In this document: positions 1 through 8,329 of the stretch, one piece after another | Numbering within the stretch: the first letter of the stretch is position 1 | How the letters are laid out: each line of letters starts with the position of its first letter | Assembly: GCF_021401245.1 (NCBI RefSeq) | Contig: NZ_JACBFY010000008.1 | Location: 124,001 to 188,000 of the forward strand | Origin: Pseudacidovorax sp. NFM-22 | GTDB lineage: Bacteria; Pseudomonadota; Gammaproteobacteria; Burkholderiales; Burkholderiaceae_C | Direction of reading: 5' to 3' | Length of the DNA: 64,000 bases | Translations under genes and position numbers: made by a program | Notes under the pieces: generated by a model | The model's input: only the letters and a program-made list of their open reading frames with translations | What the model was told of the DNA's origin: nothing | Database searches by the model: none

Positions 1-386
1 TGCGACCCACGGTGACCGAAGAGGCACGCCAGCAGCGGCTGCAGAACATGCTCAAGCCCCTGGAAGGCGGCGGCTTCACCTGGCGCTACGACCATGCGGG
101 CATCGTCGCCACGCGGCTGAACCCGGACCCGGCCCGCAAGGTGGACCTGGCCGCGCATGTGCAGCAGCTGCGCTGCGAGACGCTGGTGGTGCGGGGCGGC
201 CGCTCCGATTACCTGCAGCCGGCCATGGTCGCGCACATGCAGGCGCTCAATCCGCGCATCGCCGCCATCGAGATTCCCGATGCGGGCCACTACATCCACG
301 ACGACCAGCCGGCGCGCTTCGCCGAGGCCGTCACCGCCTTCCTGAAGCGGCCCGACGCGGCCGCCATCGACCCCCTCCGACCATGA
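1..386 (+). CDS. alpha/beta-fold hydrolase, C-terminal part (start lies before the window)
   Basis: The reading frame is open to the left edge, so only the last 128 or so residues of the gene are present. They carry the end of an alpha/beta hydrolase fold: a hydrophobic strand ending in VVRGGRSDYL, where the aspartate is the expected catalytic acid, and then PDAGHYIHDD, where the histidine is the expected catalytic base, followed by the usual C-terminal helix (PARFAEAVTAFL). The nucleophile elbow would be upstream and cannot be seen. The stop codon overlaps the ATG of the next gene (ATGA), so the two are probably translated together. In this context, next to a ring hydroxylase and an aldehyde dehydrogenase, a C-C or ester hydrolase of an aromatic or cyclic compound pathway is likely, but the substrate cannot be read from this fragment. 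Confidence 0.85.
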   Translation, partial: RPTVTEEARQQRLQNMLKPLEGGGFTWRYDHAGIVATRLNPDPARKVDLAAHVQQLRCETLVVRGGRSDYLQPAMVAHMQALNPRIAAIEIPDAGHYIHDDQPARFAEAVTAFLKRPDAAAIDPLRP

Positions 387-679
387 TTCACGAACTGCGA
401 ACCTACACCCTGGTGCCCGGCGGTGTGCGCGACTACCTGCGCATCTACAACGAGACCGGCCGCGAGTTGCAGACCGGCATCCTGGGCCGGCTGGTGGCGC
501 TCATGACGCCCGAGAGCGGCGACGTCAACCAGCTGGTCTTCCACTGGTCCTTCGACAGCCTGGACGAGCGCAGCCGTCGCCGCGCCACGCTGATGGCCGA
601 CCCGGCCTTCGCGGAGTTCCGCAAGCAGGTGCGTCACCTGCTGGTGCGGCAGGAAAGCCGGCTGCTGTCGGCCGCCTGA
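383..679 (+). CDS. NIPSNAP family protein
   Basis: A 98-residue protein that starts with the pattern IHELRTYTL, the typical first strand of the NIPSNAP ferredoxin-like (dimeric alpha/beta barrel) fold, and contains the later strand QLVFHWSFDSLDERSRRRATL and a basic helix before the end. Small stand-alone NIPSNAP proteins are common in bacterial catabolic operons; their biochemical role is not settled. It overlaps the preceding hydrolase gene by four bases and is followed 40 bases later by a monooxygenase, so it belongs to the same operon. No catalytic residues can be assigned. A heme-degrading monooxygenase-like fold is the alternative reading. Confidence 0.8.
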   Translation: MIHELRTYTLVPGGVRDYLRIYNETGRELQTGILGRLVALMTPESGDVNQLVFHWSFDSLDERSRRRATLMADPAFAEFRKQVRHLLVRQESRLLSAA

Positions 680-719
680 GTTCCCGGCCCCGTTCCCCTC
701 CCACGTCTCCGGAGTCCCC

Positions 720-2426
720 ATGAGCGCTTCCGCGGAAGAAGTCCCCGTCCTCATCATCGGTGCCGGCCCGGTCGGCGTGACGCTGGCCAACCTGCTCGGC
801 ACCTACGGAGTGCAGACGTTGGTGGTCGAACGCAGCCCCGCGGTGCTGGACTTCCCGCGTGCCGTGGGCCTGGACGACGAAGCCCTGCGCACCTTCCAGG
901 CCACCGGCCTGGCCGAAGAGATGCTGCGCGACATGATCCAGAACGTGCCCATGCGCATGTACACGGCGCGCAAGCAGTGCTTCGCCGAGATCCTGCCCAG
1001 CACACGCGAGTTCGGCTGGTTCCGCCGCAACCTGTTCTCGCAGCCGCTGGGCGAGAAGACGCTGCGGCGCGGCCTGGCGCGCTTTCCCCACGTGCAACTG
1101 CGGCTCGGTGTGGAACTGGTCGCGCTGACGCAGGACGAGGCCGGCGTCAGCGCCAGCCTGCGCGACGAAGCCGGAGCCGAGCGGCAGGTGCGCGCCGCCT
1201 ATGTGGTGGCCTGCGACGGCGGTCGCAGCACGGTGCGAGAGATGCTCGGACTGCCCTACGAGGGCCGCACCCATCCCGCCAAGTGGGTGGTGATCGAATG
1301 CGACCAGGATCCGCTGGACGCGCCCTACACCGCGCTGCACTGCGAGCCCGCGCGCCCCTACGTCTGCCTGCGCCTGCCCTACGGTCTGCGCCGCTGGGAG
1401 TTCATGCTCTTTCCCGGCGAGGACGGCGAGCAGATGCTGGCGCCCGACAAGGTGCGCGAGCTGCTGGGCCGCCATGTGGCCGATCCGTCGGCGCTCAACG
1501 TGATCCGCGCGCGGGTCTACACCCACAACTCGCGTGTGGCCGGCCGCTTCGTCAGCGGGCGCGTCTGCCTGGCCGGCGATGCCGCCCACATCACGCCGCC
1601 GTGGATCGGCCAGGGCCTCAATGCCGGCCTGCGCGATGCCTTCAACCTGGGCTGGAAGCTGGCCTGGATCCTCCAGGGCCGGCTGCGGCCCGCGCTGCTG
1701 ACCAGCTACCACGACGAGCGCCATGCCCATGCCAAGGCCATGATCGACCTGGCCGACACCTTCGGCGCCGTGCTGTCGCAGCGCAATCCGCTGCTGGCCT
1801 GGGCGCGCGACCGCTTCTTCATGGCCATCCGCGGCGTTCCGGCGGTGCGCGACTATGTGCTGCAGATGAAGTTCAAGCCTATGCCGCGCTTCGTGCAGGG
1901 CGTGGTGCGCAACAGCGGCGTGGCGGCGCGGGACGCGCTGGTGGGCCGCATGTTCATCCAGCCCAACGTGGAGCGCCGGCGCGGCGGCGCCGAGAAGCTG
2001 GACGACCTGGTCGGCGCGCGCTTCGCGCTCATCAGCTGGCGCTGCGATGCGCTCGCCGATGCGCCGCCTTCGCTGCGCGAGCAGCTGGCGCGCCTGGGTT
2101 GCGACCACTACCTGGCGGTGCGCTCGCGCAGCGCGGGCAATGAGGCGGGTTCGCCCATGCCGGCGCAGCCCTCGGGCACCGTCGTCGAGGACCTGGAGAA
2201 CGGCCTGCACCTGTGGTTCCAGGGCAAGGACGTGGACTGGGTGCTCGTGCGGCCCGACCGCTTCATCGCGGCCGTCGGCCGCGTCGGGGACGCGGTGATG
2301 GAACTGGGCGCGTTCTGCGAGGCGGTGTTGCCGCCGGCGGATGCCACCCCTGCCACGCATGCCGCGCAGGCGGGCGGCACGGCGGCCCAGCTTTCCCGCG
2401 TCGGGGCAGAGGCGCTCGCTGCCTGA
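720..2426 (+). CDS. mhpA: FAD-dependent aromatic hydroxylase, MhpA-type (3-(3-hydroxyphenyl)propionate hydroxylase-like)
   Basis: A 568-residue class A flavoprotein monooxygenase. The dinucleotide-binding GAGPVG motif sits at residues 14-19, the DG motif at about 166-167 ([12 protein letters not shown]) and the second FAD motif at about 285 ([17 protein letters not shown]), in the order and spacing of the MhpA / PheA-TfdB family, followed by a thioredoxin-like C-terminal part. Such enzymes use NAD(P)H and O2 to hydroxylate a phenolic ring in the cytoplasm. A GGAG ribosome site lies just before the ATG. It lies between a NIPSNAP gene and an aldehyde dehydrogenase, without the meta-cleavage genes usually found with true mhpA, so the substrate may differ. 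The symbol refers to family resemblance only. Confidence 0.85.
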   Translation: MSASAEEVPVLIIGAGPVGVTLANLLGTYGVQTLVVERSPAVLDFPRAVGLDDEALRTFQATGLAEEMLRDMIQNVPMRMYTARKQCFAEILPSTREFGWFRRNLFSQPLGEKTLRRGLARFPHVQLRLGVELVALTQDEAGVSASLRDEAGAERQVRAAYVVACDGGRSTVREMLGLPYEGRTHPAKWVVIECDQDPLDAPYTALHCEPARPYVCLRLPYGLRRWEFMLFPGEDGEQMLAPDKVRELLGRHVADPSALNVIRARVYTHNSRVAGRFVSGRVCLAGDAAHITPPWIGQGLNAGLRDAFNLGWKLAWILQGRLRPALLTSYHDERHAHAKAMIDLADTFGAVLSQRNPLLAWARDRFFMAIRGVPAVRDYVLQMKFKPMPRFVQGVVRNSGVAARDALVGRMFIQPNVERRRGGAEKLDDLVGARFALISWRCDALADAPPSLREQLARLGCDHYLAVRSRSAGNEAGSPMPAQPSGTVVEDLENGLHLWFQGKDVDWVLVRPDRFIAAVGRVGDAVMELGAFCEAVLPPADATPATHAAQAGGTAAQLSRVGAEALAA

Positions 2427-2448
2427 CGCCGTGCCCGCCACCCTTGCC

Positions 2449-3876
2449 ATGTACCCCGAACTCTTCCTCTACATCGCCGGTCGCTTCGTCGGTGCCGAAG
2501 GTCGCCGCACGCAGGCCGTGCAGGACCCGGCCACCCAGCAGGCGCTCGGCCACCTGCCCTGGGCCGAACCCGAGGATGTCGACGCTGCCGTGCAGGCGGC
2601 CCACGCTGCCTTCACCCTCTGGCGCCGCGTGTCGCCCGTCGAGCGATCCGACCTGCTGCGGCGCGTCGCAGCACTGGCGCGCGAGCGGGCGCAGGCCATC
2701 GGCCAGGCCATGACGCTGGACAACGGCAAGCCGCTGGCCGATGCGGTGGCCGAGGTGCTCAATGCGGCCGAGCATGTGGAATGGCATGCCGAGGAAGGCC
2801 GCCGCATCTACGGCCGCGTGGTGCCGGCGCGCCAGCCGGGCGTGCGCCAGCTGGTGGTGCGCGAGCCGGTCGGCGTGTGCGCGGCCTTCAGCCCCTGGAA
2901 CTTCCCTTTCGGCCAGGCCATGAAGAAGGCCGCGGCCGCCATCGCCGCAGGCTGTCCCATCGTGCTCAAGGGGCCGGAGGAATCGCCCAGCGCCCTGGTG
3001 GCCATGGCGCAGCTCTTCCACGATGCCGGGCTGCCGGCGGGCGTCTTCAACCTGCTGTGGGGCGCACCGGCGGACATCTCGCGCCGGCTGATCGAATCGC
3101 CGCGGGTGCGTGTCGTCTCCTTCACCGGCTCGGTGCCGGTGGGCCGGCAACTGGCGGCGCTGGCCGGGCAGCACATGAAGCGCATGACCATGGAGCTGGG
3201 CGGCCATGCGCCGGTGCTGGTCTTCGACGATGCCGACGTGGACGCCGCCGTGGCGCTGCTGGCGCGCCTGAAGACGCGCAACGCCGGCCAGGTCTGCGTC
3301 TCGCCGAGCCGCTTCTACGTGCAGTCGGGCATCTACGACCGCTTCGCCGCCGCCTTTGCCGAGGCGCTGGCCGCGGTGAAGGTGGGGCACGGGCTGGAGG
3401 CCGGCGTGCAGATGGGGCCGTTGATCCACGAACGGCGCTTCCAGGCGGTGCAGGCGCTGGTCGAAGACGCCCGCGGGGCCGGCGCCGAGTTGCTGACGGG
3501 GGGCGGCCGCCTGGGCACGCAGGGCCACTTCCACGCGCCCACGCTGTTGGTGCGCGTGCCGGCCGGCGCGCGCGTGATGCACGAGGAGCCCTTCGGCCCC
3601 ATCGCCGCGATGGTGCGCTTCGACACCGTGGAAGAGGCGCTGCAGCAGGCCAATGCCTTGCCCTTCGGCTTGGCCAGCTATGTGTTCACCCGTTCGCTGC
3701 AGACCGCCACCCGCGTGGGCGACGGCCTGGAGGCCGGCATGGTCAACATCAACCATTCGGGCATGGCCCATCCGGAGCTGCCCTTCGGCGGCATCAAGGA
3801 CAGCGGCTTCGGCAGCGAGGGGGGTACCGAGTCCTTCGACGCCTTCCTGAGCACCAAGCTGATCACGCAGATTTGA
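2449..3876 (+). CDS. NAD(P)-dependent aldehyde dehydrogenase (succinate-semialdehyde dehydrogenase-like)
   Basis: The 475-residue product has the full aldehyde dehydrogenase set: the cofactor-binding FSPWNFP region, FTGSVPVGR, the general base Glu at about 249 (TMELGGHAP) and the nucleophilic Cys at about 283 (NAGQVCVSP), then EEPFGP and PFGGIKDSG near the C-terminus. The GabD/SsdA subgroup is the closest by motif. The ATG chosen follows the upstream stop by 22 bases; an in-frame GTG six codons earlier is possible. It would oxidise an aldehyde produced from ring or side-chain cleavage by the neighbouring oxygenase and hydrolase. Confidence 0.9.
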   Translation: MYPELFLYIAGRFVGAEGRRTQAVQDPATQQALGHLPWAEPEDVDAAVQAAHAAFTLWRRVSPVERSDLLRRVAALARERAQAIGQAMTLDNGKPLADAVAEVLNAAEHVEWHAEEGRRIYGRVVPARQPGVRQLVVREPVGVCAAFSPWNFPFGQAMKKAAAAIAAGCPIVLKGPEESPSALVAMAQLFHDAGLPAGVFNLLWGAPADISRRLIESPRVRVVSFTGSVPVGRQLAALAGQHMKRMTMELGGHAPVLVFDDADVDAAVALLARLKTRNAGQVCVSPSRFYVQSGIYDRFAAAFAEALAAVKVGHGLEAGVQMGPLIHERRFQAVQALVEDARGAGAELLTGGGRLGTQGHFHAPTLLVRVPAGARVMHEEPFGPIAAMVRFDTVEEALQQANALPFGLASYVFTRSLQTATRVGDGLEAGMVNINHSGMAHPELPFGGIKDSGFGSEGGTESFDAFLSTKLITQI

Positions 3877-3883
3877 CGTGCCC

Positions 3884-4021
3884 ATGCCGACCTTGAACAA
3901 CTTCTTCCTGTCGCGTTCACAGCGCCTGGTGGCCGGCGAACGGATCGCCGGCGAGCTGTATGCCCGGGTACGTCAGCGCCGAGCCGCCGACACCGGCATC
4001 GACAAGGCGGGCCTCCTCTGA
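3884..4021 (+). CDS. possible 45-residue protein of unknown function
   Basis: A short frame that begins 8 bases after the aldehyde dehydrogenase stop and ends 50 bases before the nitroreductase start. The product is basic in its second half (LYARVRQRRAADTGID) and has no recognisable domain. It lacks a clear ribosome site, so it may be read only by coupling with the upstream gene, or it may be the remnant of a lost gene between its two neighbours. I do not recognise it. Confidence 0.25.
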   Translation: MPTLNNFFLSRSQRLVAGERIAGELYARVRQRRAADTGIDKAGLL

Positions 4022-4070
4022 GAGGCGCATCCGCCACCCCACCCCTTTCTTTCGCACCTTCAACTTTCGA

Positions 4071-4667
4071 ATGAGCAAGCACCGCCAACCCGCCCATCCC
4101 ATCGATCCCCTGTTCACCGAGCGCTGGTCGCCGCGCGCCTTCACCGAGGAGGCCATCGCCGAGCCGGCCCTCATGAGCCTGCTCGAAGCCGCGCGCTGGG
4201 CGCCCTCGGCCTACAACGCGCAGCCCTGGCGCTTCATCTACGCCCGCCGCGACACGGCCGCCTGGCAGCCCATCTTCGACAGCCTGGTCGAGTTCAACCA
4301 GATGTGGACGAAGCGCGCCGCCGCGCTGGTGGTGATCGCCTCGGCCCGCGAAGCCGTGTTCCCGGGCAAGACCGAGCCGGTGCCCAACGCCTCGCATGCC
4401 TTCGACGCTGGCGCCGCCTGGGCCAGCCTGGCCTTCCAGGCGCAACTGTCGGGCTGGTCGGCCCATGCCATGGCCGGCTTCGACGCTGGCAAGCTGCGCA
4501 CGGCCATTGGCCTGCCCGAGATGTACGCCATCGACACCGTCGTGGCCGTGGGCCGGAAGGGCGATCCGGCCGTGCTGCCCGAAGGCGTCCGCGCCCGCGA
4601 AGTGCCGAGCGACCGCCGCCCGCTGGCCGAGTCGGCCTTCGAGGGCAAGTTCGGCGCGCAGGGCTGA
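4071..4667 (+). CDS. nitroreductase family protein
   Basis: A 198-residue flavoprotein of the nitroreductase superfamily. The FMN-binding pattern RWSPRAFTEEAI near the N-terminus and RWAPSAYNAQPWRF at about residues 42-55 are characteristic, and the glycine-rich C-terminal VVAVGRKGDP follows. Family members are dimeric, bind FMN and reduce nitro groups, quinones or enones with NAD(P)H. The ATG at the start of MSKHRQPAHP was chosen because the upstream in-frame extension is rich in Arg and Pro and looks non-coding. It is the last gene before the IclR regulator and may belong to the same catabolic operon. The substrate is unknown. Confidence 0.85.
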   Translation: MSKHRQPAHPIDPLFTERWSPRAFTEEAIAEPALMSLLEAARWAPSAYNAQPWRFIYARRDTAAWQPIFDSLVEFNQMWTKRAAALVVIASAREAVFPGKTEPVPNASHAFDAGAAWASLAFQAQLSGWSAHAMAGFDAGKLRTAIGLPEMYAIDTVVAVGRKGDPAVLPEGVRAREVPSDRRPLAESAFEGKFGAQG

Positions 4668-4775
4668 GGGGGCGCCGGGCTCGGCCCCGGCGACGCGGGG
4701 CTTACTGGAGAATGCAATGTTGCCGCGCCGCTGCGGCCTCTGCCCATCCCCCATCCCGACCGCGCCTCCCCGACG

Positions 4776-5516
4776 ATGAACAGCCTCCGACGCATGCTCG
4801 ATGTCCTCGACCTCTTCCGGCCCGACCAGCCGGTCATCGATGTCGAGATCATCTGCCAGCAGCTTGGCTACACCCCGGCCAGCGCCTACCGCTACCTGCG
4901 CGAACTGGGCGACGCAGGTCTGCTGGTGCGGCTGCCGCGCGGCTATGCGCTGGGCCCGCGCATCATCGCGCTGGAGCACCAGATGACCGACTACGACCCG
5001 GTGCTGGTGCGCAGCCGCGACCTGGTCGAGAAGCTGGTGGCCGAGACCGGCCTGGACGCCATGATCAGCGAGTGGTACGGCGATGCGGTGGTCAACGTGC
5101 TGATCCGGCGCGGCCCCGACCCGGGCCCGGCGGGCGGTGGCCGGGGACGGCCCATCGACCTGTTCCACAGCGCGACCTCGCGCGTGGTGCTGGCCTACCT
5201 GCTGCCGCGGCAGATCCGCCGCATCTTCGATGCCCATGCCAGCACGCCCGAGGCGCAGGCGCAGGGTCTGGAATGGAAGGCGTTCTCCAAGGGCCTGCTC
5301 GCCATCCGCAAGCAGGGCTACTGCATCAGCGAGAGCGAACTGCATGCGGGCCGCACCGGCGTGGCCGCGCCCATCTTCGACGAGAAGCAGCGCGTGCTGG
5401 GCAGCATGACGCTGGTGGGCCGCAACGAGCGCTTCCGGGCCTTCCAGGAAAGCTACCTCTGCAACCTGGTGACCACGGCCGCCGCCGAACTCACGGCGCG
5501 CATTGCGCAGCAGTAG
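4776..5516 (+). CDS. IclR family transcriptional regulator
   Basis: A 246-residue protein with an N-terminal winged helix-turn-helix (residues about 1-65: VEIICQQLGYTPASAYRYLREL then GLLVRLPRGYALGPRI) joined to the IclR effector-binding domain (about 75-240: HSATSRVVLAYLLPRQIRR, KQGYCISESELHAG and GVAAPIF). IclR proteins usually bind small aromatic or organic acids and control adjacent catabolic operons as activators or repressors. It follows the monooxygenase/aldehyde dehydrogenase genes on the same strand and is separated by about 110 bases, so it probably has its own promoter; it could also act on the downstream operon that begins after tRNA-Lys. Confidence 0.9.
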   Translation: MNSLRRMLDVLDLFRPDQPVIDVEIICQQLGYTPASAYRYLRELGDAGLLVRLPRGYALGPRIIALEHQMTDYDPVLVRSRDLVEKLVAETGLDAMISEWYGDAVVNVLIRRGPDPGPAGGGRGRPIDLFHSATSRVVLAYLLPRQIRRIFDAHASTPEAQAQGLEWKAFSKGLLAIRKQGYCISESELHAGRTGVAAPIFDEKQRVLGSMTLVGRNERFRAFQESYLCNLVTTAAAELTARIAQQ

Positions 5517-5588
5517 GGCGGGCCGAACTTCTCCGGCGGCAGCGCGGCCTGGGCGTCCGTACGCCTCCAGCGCGCTGGCCGTCGTGGT

Positions 5589-5750
5589 CTATCTCAGGTG
5601 CGCGCCGGGCATGTCGCGCTCGGTGACGACCAGGTCGCAATCGGCATCGGGCGGAACGGCCGGCAGGCTGGCGTACCAGTCGGCATAGGCCTGGCGCATC
5701 TGTGAAAGTCGCGCGGGCTCGTCGACGGCGCGGTTGGTGGAAGCGGCCGT
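5589..5750 (-). pseudogene. remnant of a gene end, sulfatase-like C-terminus
   Basis: On the - strand an open stretch without its own good start reads ARLSQMRQAYADWYASLPAV and then CDLVVTERDMPGAHLR before a TAG stop. Amino-acid composition and codon use look like real protein, and the pattern of an aromatic-rich helix, a P-x-x-P-x-D-A turn and a final DMP resembles the last 40 residues of periplasmic arylsulfatases. An in-frame stop lies at 5751-5753, and nothing upstream continues the gene, so I read this as the surviving 3' end of a deleted gene. The family assignment is from memory of the motif and is tentative. Confidence 0.35.
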
Positions 5751-5783
5751 TCATGGCGCAAATCCGTCACAGGCCGGGACGGA

Positions 5784-5822
5784 CAAGAAAAAAGCACCTA
5801 GGTCGCGAGACCTAAGTGCTTG
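5784..5822 (-). terminator. intrinsic terminator of tRNA-Lys
   Basis: The arms AAGCAC-C-TAGGTC and GACCTA-A-GTGCTT (5792-5821) form a long stem with a GCGA tetraloop and one mismatch. On the - strand the stem is followed by TTTTTTCTTG, the expected uridine tract. It lies 16 bases downstream of the 3' end of tRNA-Lys. Confidence 0.85.
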
Positions 5823-5837
5823 ATTCATTCTGAATTT

Positions 5838-5913
5838 TGGTGGGCCCTGAGTGACTCGAACACTCGACCTACGGATTAAGAGTCCGCTGCTCTACCAACT
5901 GAGCTAAGAGCCC
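5838..5913 (-). tRNA. tRNA-Lys (anticodon CTT)
   Basis: The - strand folds into a full cloverleaf: 7-bp acceptor GGGCTCT/AGGGCCC with one G-T pair, D-arm containing AGCTCAGTTGGTAGAGC, anticodon stem-loop GCGGACTCTTAATCCG with CTT in the anticodon position, and T-arm GTTCGAGTC. The CCA end is encoded. A promoter and an intrinsic terminator flank it, so it is a monocistronic tRNA gene. Confidence 0.97.
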
Positions 5914-5952
5914 GCTTGCATCGATCTGTCGATCAACTCAGCGAAGAACGCG

Positions 5953-5982
5953 ATTATAGGCAGGCTTTTTCGGCATGGTCAA
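5953..5982 (-). promoter_or_regulatory. sigma70-type promoter of tRNA-Lys
   Basis: On the - strand TTGACC (5977-5982) and TATAAT (5953-5958) are separated by 18 bases, close to consensus. The -10 element lies 39 bases before the first base of tRNA-Lys, the right distance for a short 5' leader. Confidence 0.85.
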
Positions 5983-6123
5983 CACCCCTCGCAAAAATTT
6001 TTCGCCGGGGTGCGGTCACCCCGTGATCGGGCGCGGTCACGGCTGGCCGGGCAGCCCCGAACGCCGCGCACAGGACCGTCCCAGCCGCGGGCGGACCCCA
6101 GCAAGCGGAGGGCGCCAATTAAG

Positions 6124-6152
6124 TTGACAACTAAACCAATCAAAAGTAATGT
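6124..6152 (+). promoter_or_regulatory. sigma70-type promoter of the 6202-9995 operon, with overlapping palindrome
   Basis: TTGACA (6124-6129) and TAATGT (6147-6152) are spaced by 17 bases and lie 50 bases before the start of the octopine-dehydrogenase-type gene. The -35 box is embedded in the palindrome AGTTGACAACT (6123-6133), a plausible operator for a repressor; which regulator binds cannot be told from sequence. Confidence 0.7.
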
Positions 6153-6201
6153 TTATGCGGCCTCGGCAGACCCTCGTCCGCCAGCCATTCCAGGAGCAGA
6201 C

Positions 6202-7275
6202 ATGAGGATTGCGGTATTGGGTGGAGGGCACGGCTGCTACGCCGCGGCCGCCGATCTGTCGGAGGCCGGCCACGAAGTGCGGCTGTGGCGCCGCGACGCG
6301 CAGGCGCTGCAGCCGGTGGTCGAGGCGGGGAGCATCCGCCTGAAGGACGCGGCCGGGGCGCGCGACGTGCCCATCGCCCTGGCCACGGCCGACATCGGCC
6401 AGGCCCTGCGCGACGCCGAACTGATCGTGGTGCCGGTGCCGGCCACCGCGCAGGCCGACATCGCCCGCGCCATGGCGCCGCATCTGGTCGATGGCCAGGT
6501 GGTCTTCCTGCCGCCGGGCACCTTCGGCAGCGTGGTGATGGCGCGCATCGTGCGCGAGTCCGGCAACCGTGCCGACGTGGCCTGGGCGGAGACCGGCACG
6601 CTGCCTTACCTGGCGCGCAAGCACGGCGAGCGCGAGGTCAACGTCACCATCCGCGCGATCCGCCTGCCGACCGGCGTCTACCCGGCGCGCCACGCCGATC
6701 ACGCGATTGCCGTGATCCGCGGCGCCTATCCGGCGGTGCATGGCTGCGGCGATGCGCTGTCGGGCGCGTTGATGAACGCCGGGCCCATCATCCATCCGCC
6801 CCTGATGGTGATGAATGCCGCGCCGCTGCAGCACTTCGAGCGCTGGGACATCCACAACGAAGGCACGCAGCGCGCCGTGCGCGAAGTGACCGACCGCCTG
6901 GACCAGGAACGCATCGCCGTGCGCGAGGCCTTCGGCCAGGGCGCGCCGCACTATCCGCTGGCCGACCACTACGACAACGACCGCTGGATGTACGGCGACG
7001 CCCACAAGCAGCTGGTGAAGTCGGGCGACTGGCGCGAGAACATCGACCTCTACGGCCACCGCTACATCACCGAGGACACCGAACTCGGCCTGGCCTTCCT
7101 GGCCTCGGCCGCGCGGCACGCGGGCGTGGATGCGCCCATCGCGCACGGCCTGCTGGCCATCGTCGGTGGCTTCCTGGGCCGCGACCTGCGCCAGGGGCCA
7201 CGCAGCTTCGAGGCGCTGGGCCTGTCCTCGCTGTCGCGCGAGGCGCTGGCGCAAAGGCTGCACGATGGCGAATGA
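6202..7275 (+). CDS. NAD(P)-dependent opine (octopine/nopaline) dehydrogenase family protein
   Basis: The 357-residue product begins with a Rossmann nucleotide-binding motif (MRIAVLGGGHGCYAAAADL) and ends with the all-helical octopine dehydrogenase domain, including the conserved NAGPIIHPPLMVMNA stretch and HYDNDRWMYGD. Family members reduce imines or 2-oxo compounds, or oxidise the corresponding amines or hydroxy acids, with NAD(P). The ATG follows an AGGAG site by five bases. It is the first gene of a four-gene operon; the next gene starts inside its 3' end. With a hydroxyacyl-CoA dehydrogenase directly downstream, oxidation of a hydroxy acid or amine in a catabolic chain is more likely than opine synthesis. 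Confidence 0.85.
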   Translation: MRIAVLGGGHGCYAAAADLSEAGHEVRLWRRDAQALQPVVEAGSIRLKDAAGARDVPIALATADIGQALRDAELIVVPVPATAQADIARAMAPHLVDGQVVFLPPGTFGSVVMARIVRESGNRADVAWAETGTLPYLARKHGEREVNVTIRAIRLPTGVYPARHADHAIAVIRGAYPAVHGCGDALSGALMNAGPIIHPPLMVMNAAPLQHFERWDIHNEGTQRAVREVTDRLDQERIAVREAFGQGAPHYPLADHYDNDRWMYGDAHKQLVKSGDWRENIDLYGHRYITEDTELGLAFLASAARHAGVDAPIAHGLLAIVGGFLGRDLRQGPRSFEALGLSSLSREALAQRLHDGE

Positions 7276-8329
7276 GCCTGGTGCGCCCGAGGCGCCAGTC
7301 GGCGAGTCCGCCGGCCGAGTGGGCGCTGATGGCACGGCGCCGCGCCCCCGCTTCGTCGCCGTCGGTGCCGGCCGCATGGGCCGCGGCATCGCCATCGCCT
7401 TCGCCTATGCCGGCCACCGCATCGCCCTCGTCGACCTGCGCCCGCGCAGCGACGAGGCCTGGGCGCGCCTGACGGCCGAAGCCACGGCCGAGATCGAGGG
7501 CGCCCTGCGCGGCCTGGCCCGCCAGGGCGTGTTGCGCGAAGCGCAGGTCGCGCCCATCGCCGCCCGCGTGCAGTTGGTCCGCGTGGACGAAGCGCCCGCT
7601 GCGCTGGCGGCCGCCGAGCTGGTCTTCGAGGGCGTGCCCGAGACCCTGGAGGCCAAGCGCGAGGCCTTCGACTGGCTCAACCGCCATTGCCGCGACGAGG
7701 CCATCCTCACCTCCACCACCAGCAGCATCCTGGTGACGCAGTTGGCGGCGCTCGTGCGGCGGCCGGAGCGCTTCCTCAACATGCACTGGCTCAATCCGGC
7801 CTACGTGATCCCGGTGGTGGAGCTCAGCTGCCATGCCGGCACCGACGCCGAGGTGCTGGCCCGCACCAAGGCGCTGCTGGAGGCCATCGGCAAGCTGCCC
7901 GTGGTCTGCGGTGCCACGCCCGGCTACATCGTGCCGCGCCTGCAGGCGCTGGTGATGAACGAGGCGGCCCGCATGGTGGAGGAGGGCGCCGCCACCGCCG
8001 AGGAGATCGACAAGGCCACCCGCTTCGGCCTGGGCCTGCGCTTCGCCGCACTGGGCGTGGTCGAGTTCATCGACTTTGGCGGCTGCGACATCCTGCACCA
8101 CGCCAGCCGCGAGATGTCGCAGACCATCGACCCGGCGCGCTATGCCGCGCCCGCCATCGTCGAGGACATGGTGCGCCAGCAGCGCCTGGGCCTGAAGACG
8201 GGCAGCGGCTTCTATGCCTATGAAGGCCGCGACCTGGCGGCCTACCGTGCCGACGTGCTCGCCCGCACGCTGGCCCAGTTGCGCAGCGCCGACCTGTGGC
8301 GCGGCCCGCAGGACGAGACGCTGGCATGA
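7265..8329 (+). CDS. 3-hydroxyacyl-CoA dehydrogenase family protein
   Basis: A 354-residue protein. After a 25-residue Gly/Ala/Pro-rich leader comes the NAD-binding motif VGAGRMGRGIAIAF (about residues 32-45), the EGVPETLEAK segment, the catalytic histidine region FLNMHWLNPAYVIPVVE and the C-terminal dimerisation domain with GYIVPRLQALVMNEA and LGLKTGSGFYAY, all typical of Hbd/PaaH/FadB-type short dehydrogenases. These oxidise 3-hydroxyacyl-CoA, or in related members a free beta-hydroxy acid, with NAD. The gene overlaps the previous one by 11 bases and the next by 4 bases, so it is translationally coupled within the operon. Confidence 0.88.
   Translation: MANEPGAPEAPVGESAGRVGADGTAPRPRFVAVGAGRMGRGIAIAFAYAGHRIALVDLRPRSDEAWARLTAEATAEIEGALRGLARQGVLREAQVAPIAARVQLVRVDEAPAALAAAELVFEGVPETLEAKREAFDWLNRHCRDEAILTSTTSSILVTQLAALVRRPERFLNMHWLNPAYVIPVVELSCHAGTDAEVLARTKALLEAIGKLPVVCGATPGYIVPRLQALVMNEAARMVEEGAATAEEIDKATRFGLGLRFAALGVVEFIDFGGCDILHHASREMSQTIDPARYAAPAIVEDMVRQQRLGLKTGSGFYAYEGRDLAAYRADVLARTLAQLRSADLWRGPQDETLA

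Noticed and set aside
525..2450. Long - strand open frame across the FAD monooxygenase gene
   Set aside because: Composition is rich in His, Gln, Arg and Ala with no domain, as expected from the complement of a GC-rich gene; the + strand has a full set of flavoprotein motifs.
5983..6012. CACCCC...AAAAATTTTT...GGGGTG symmetric stretch upstream of the octopine-type gene, looked at as a terminator
   Set aside because: The arms are separated by a 4x4 internal mismatch and the AT core leaves no loop, so a stable hairpin is unlikely.
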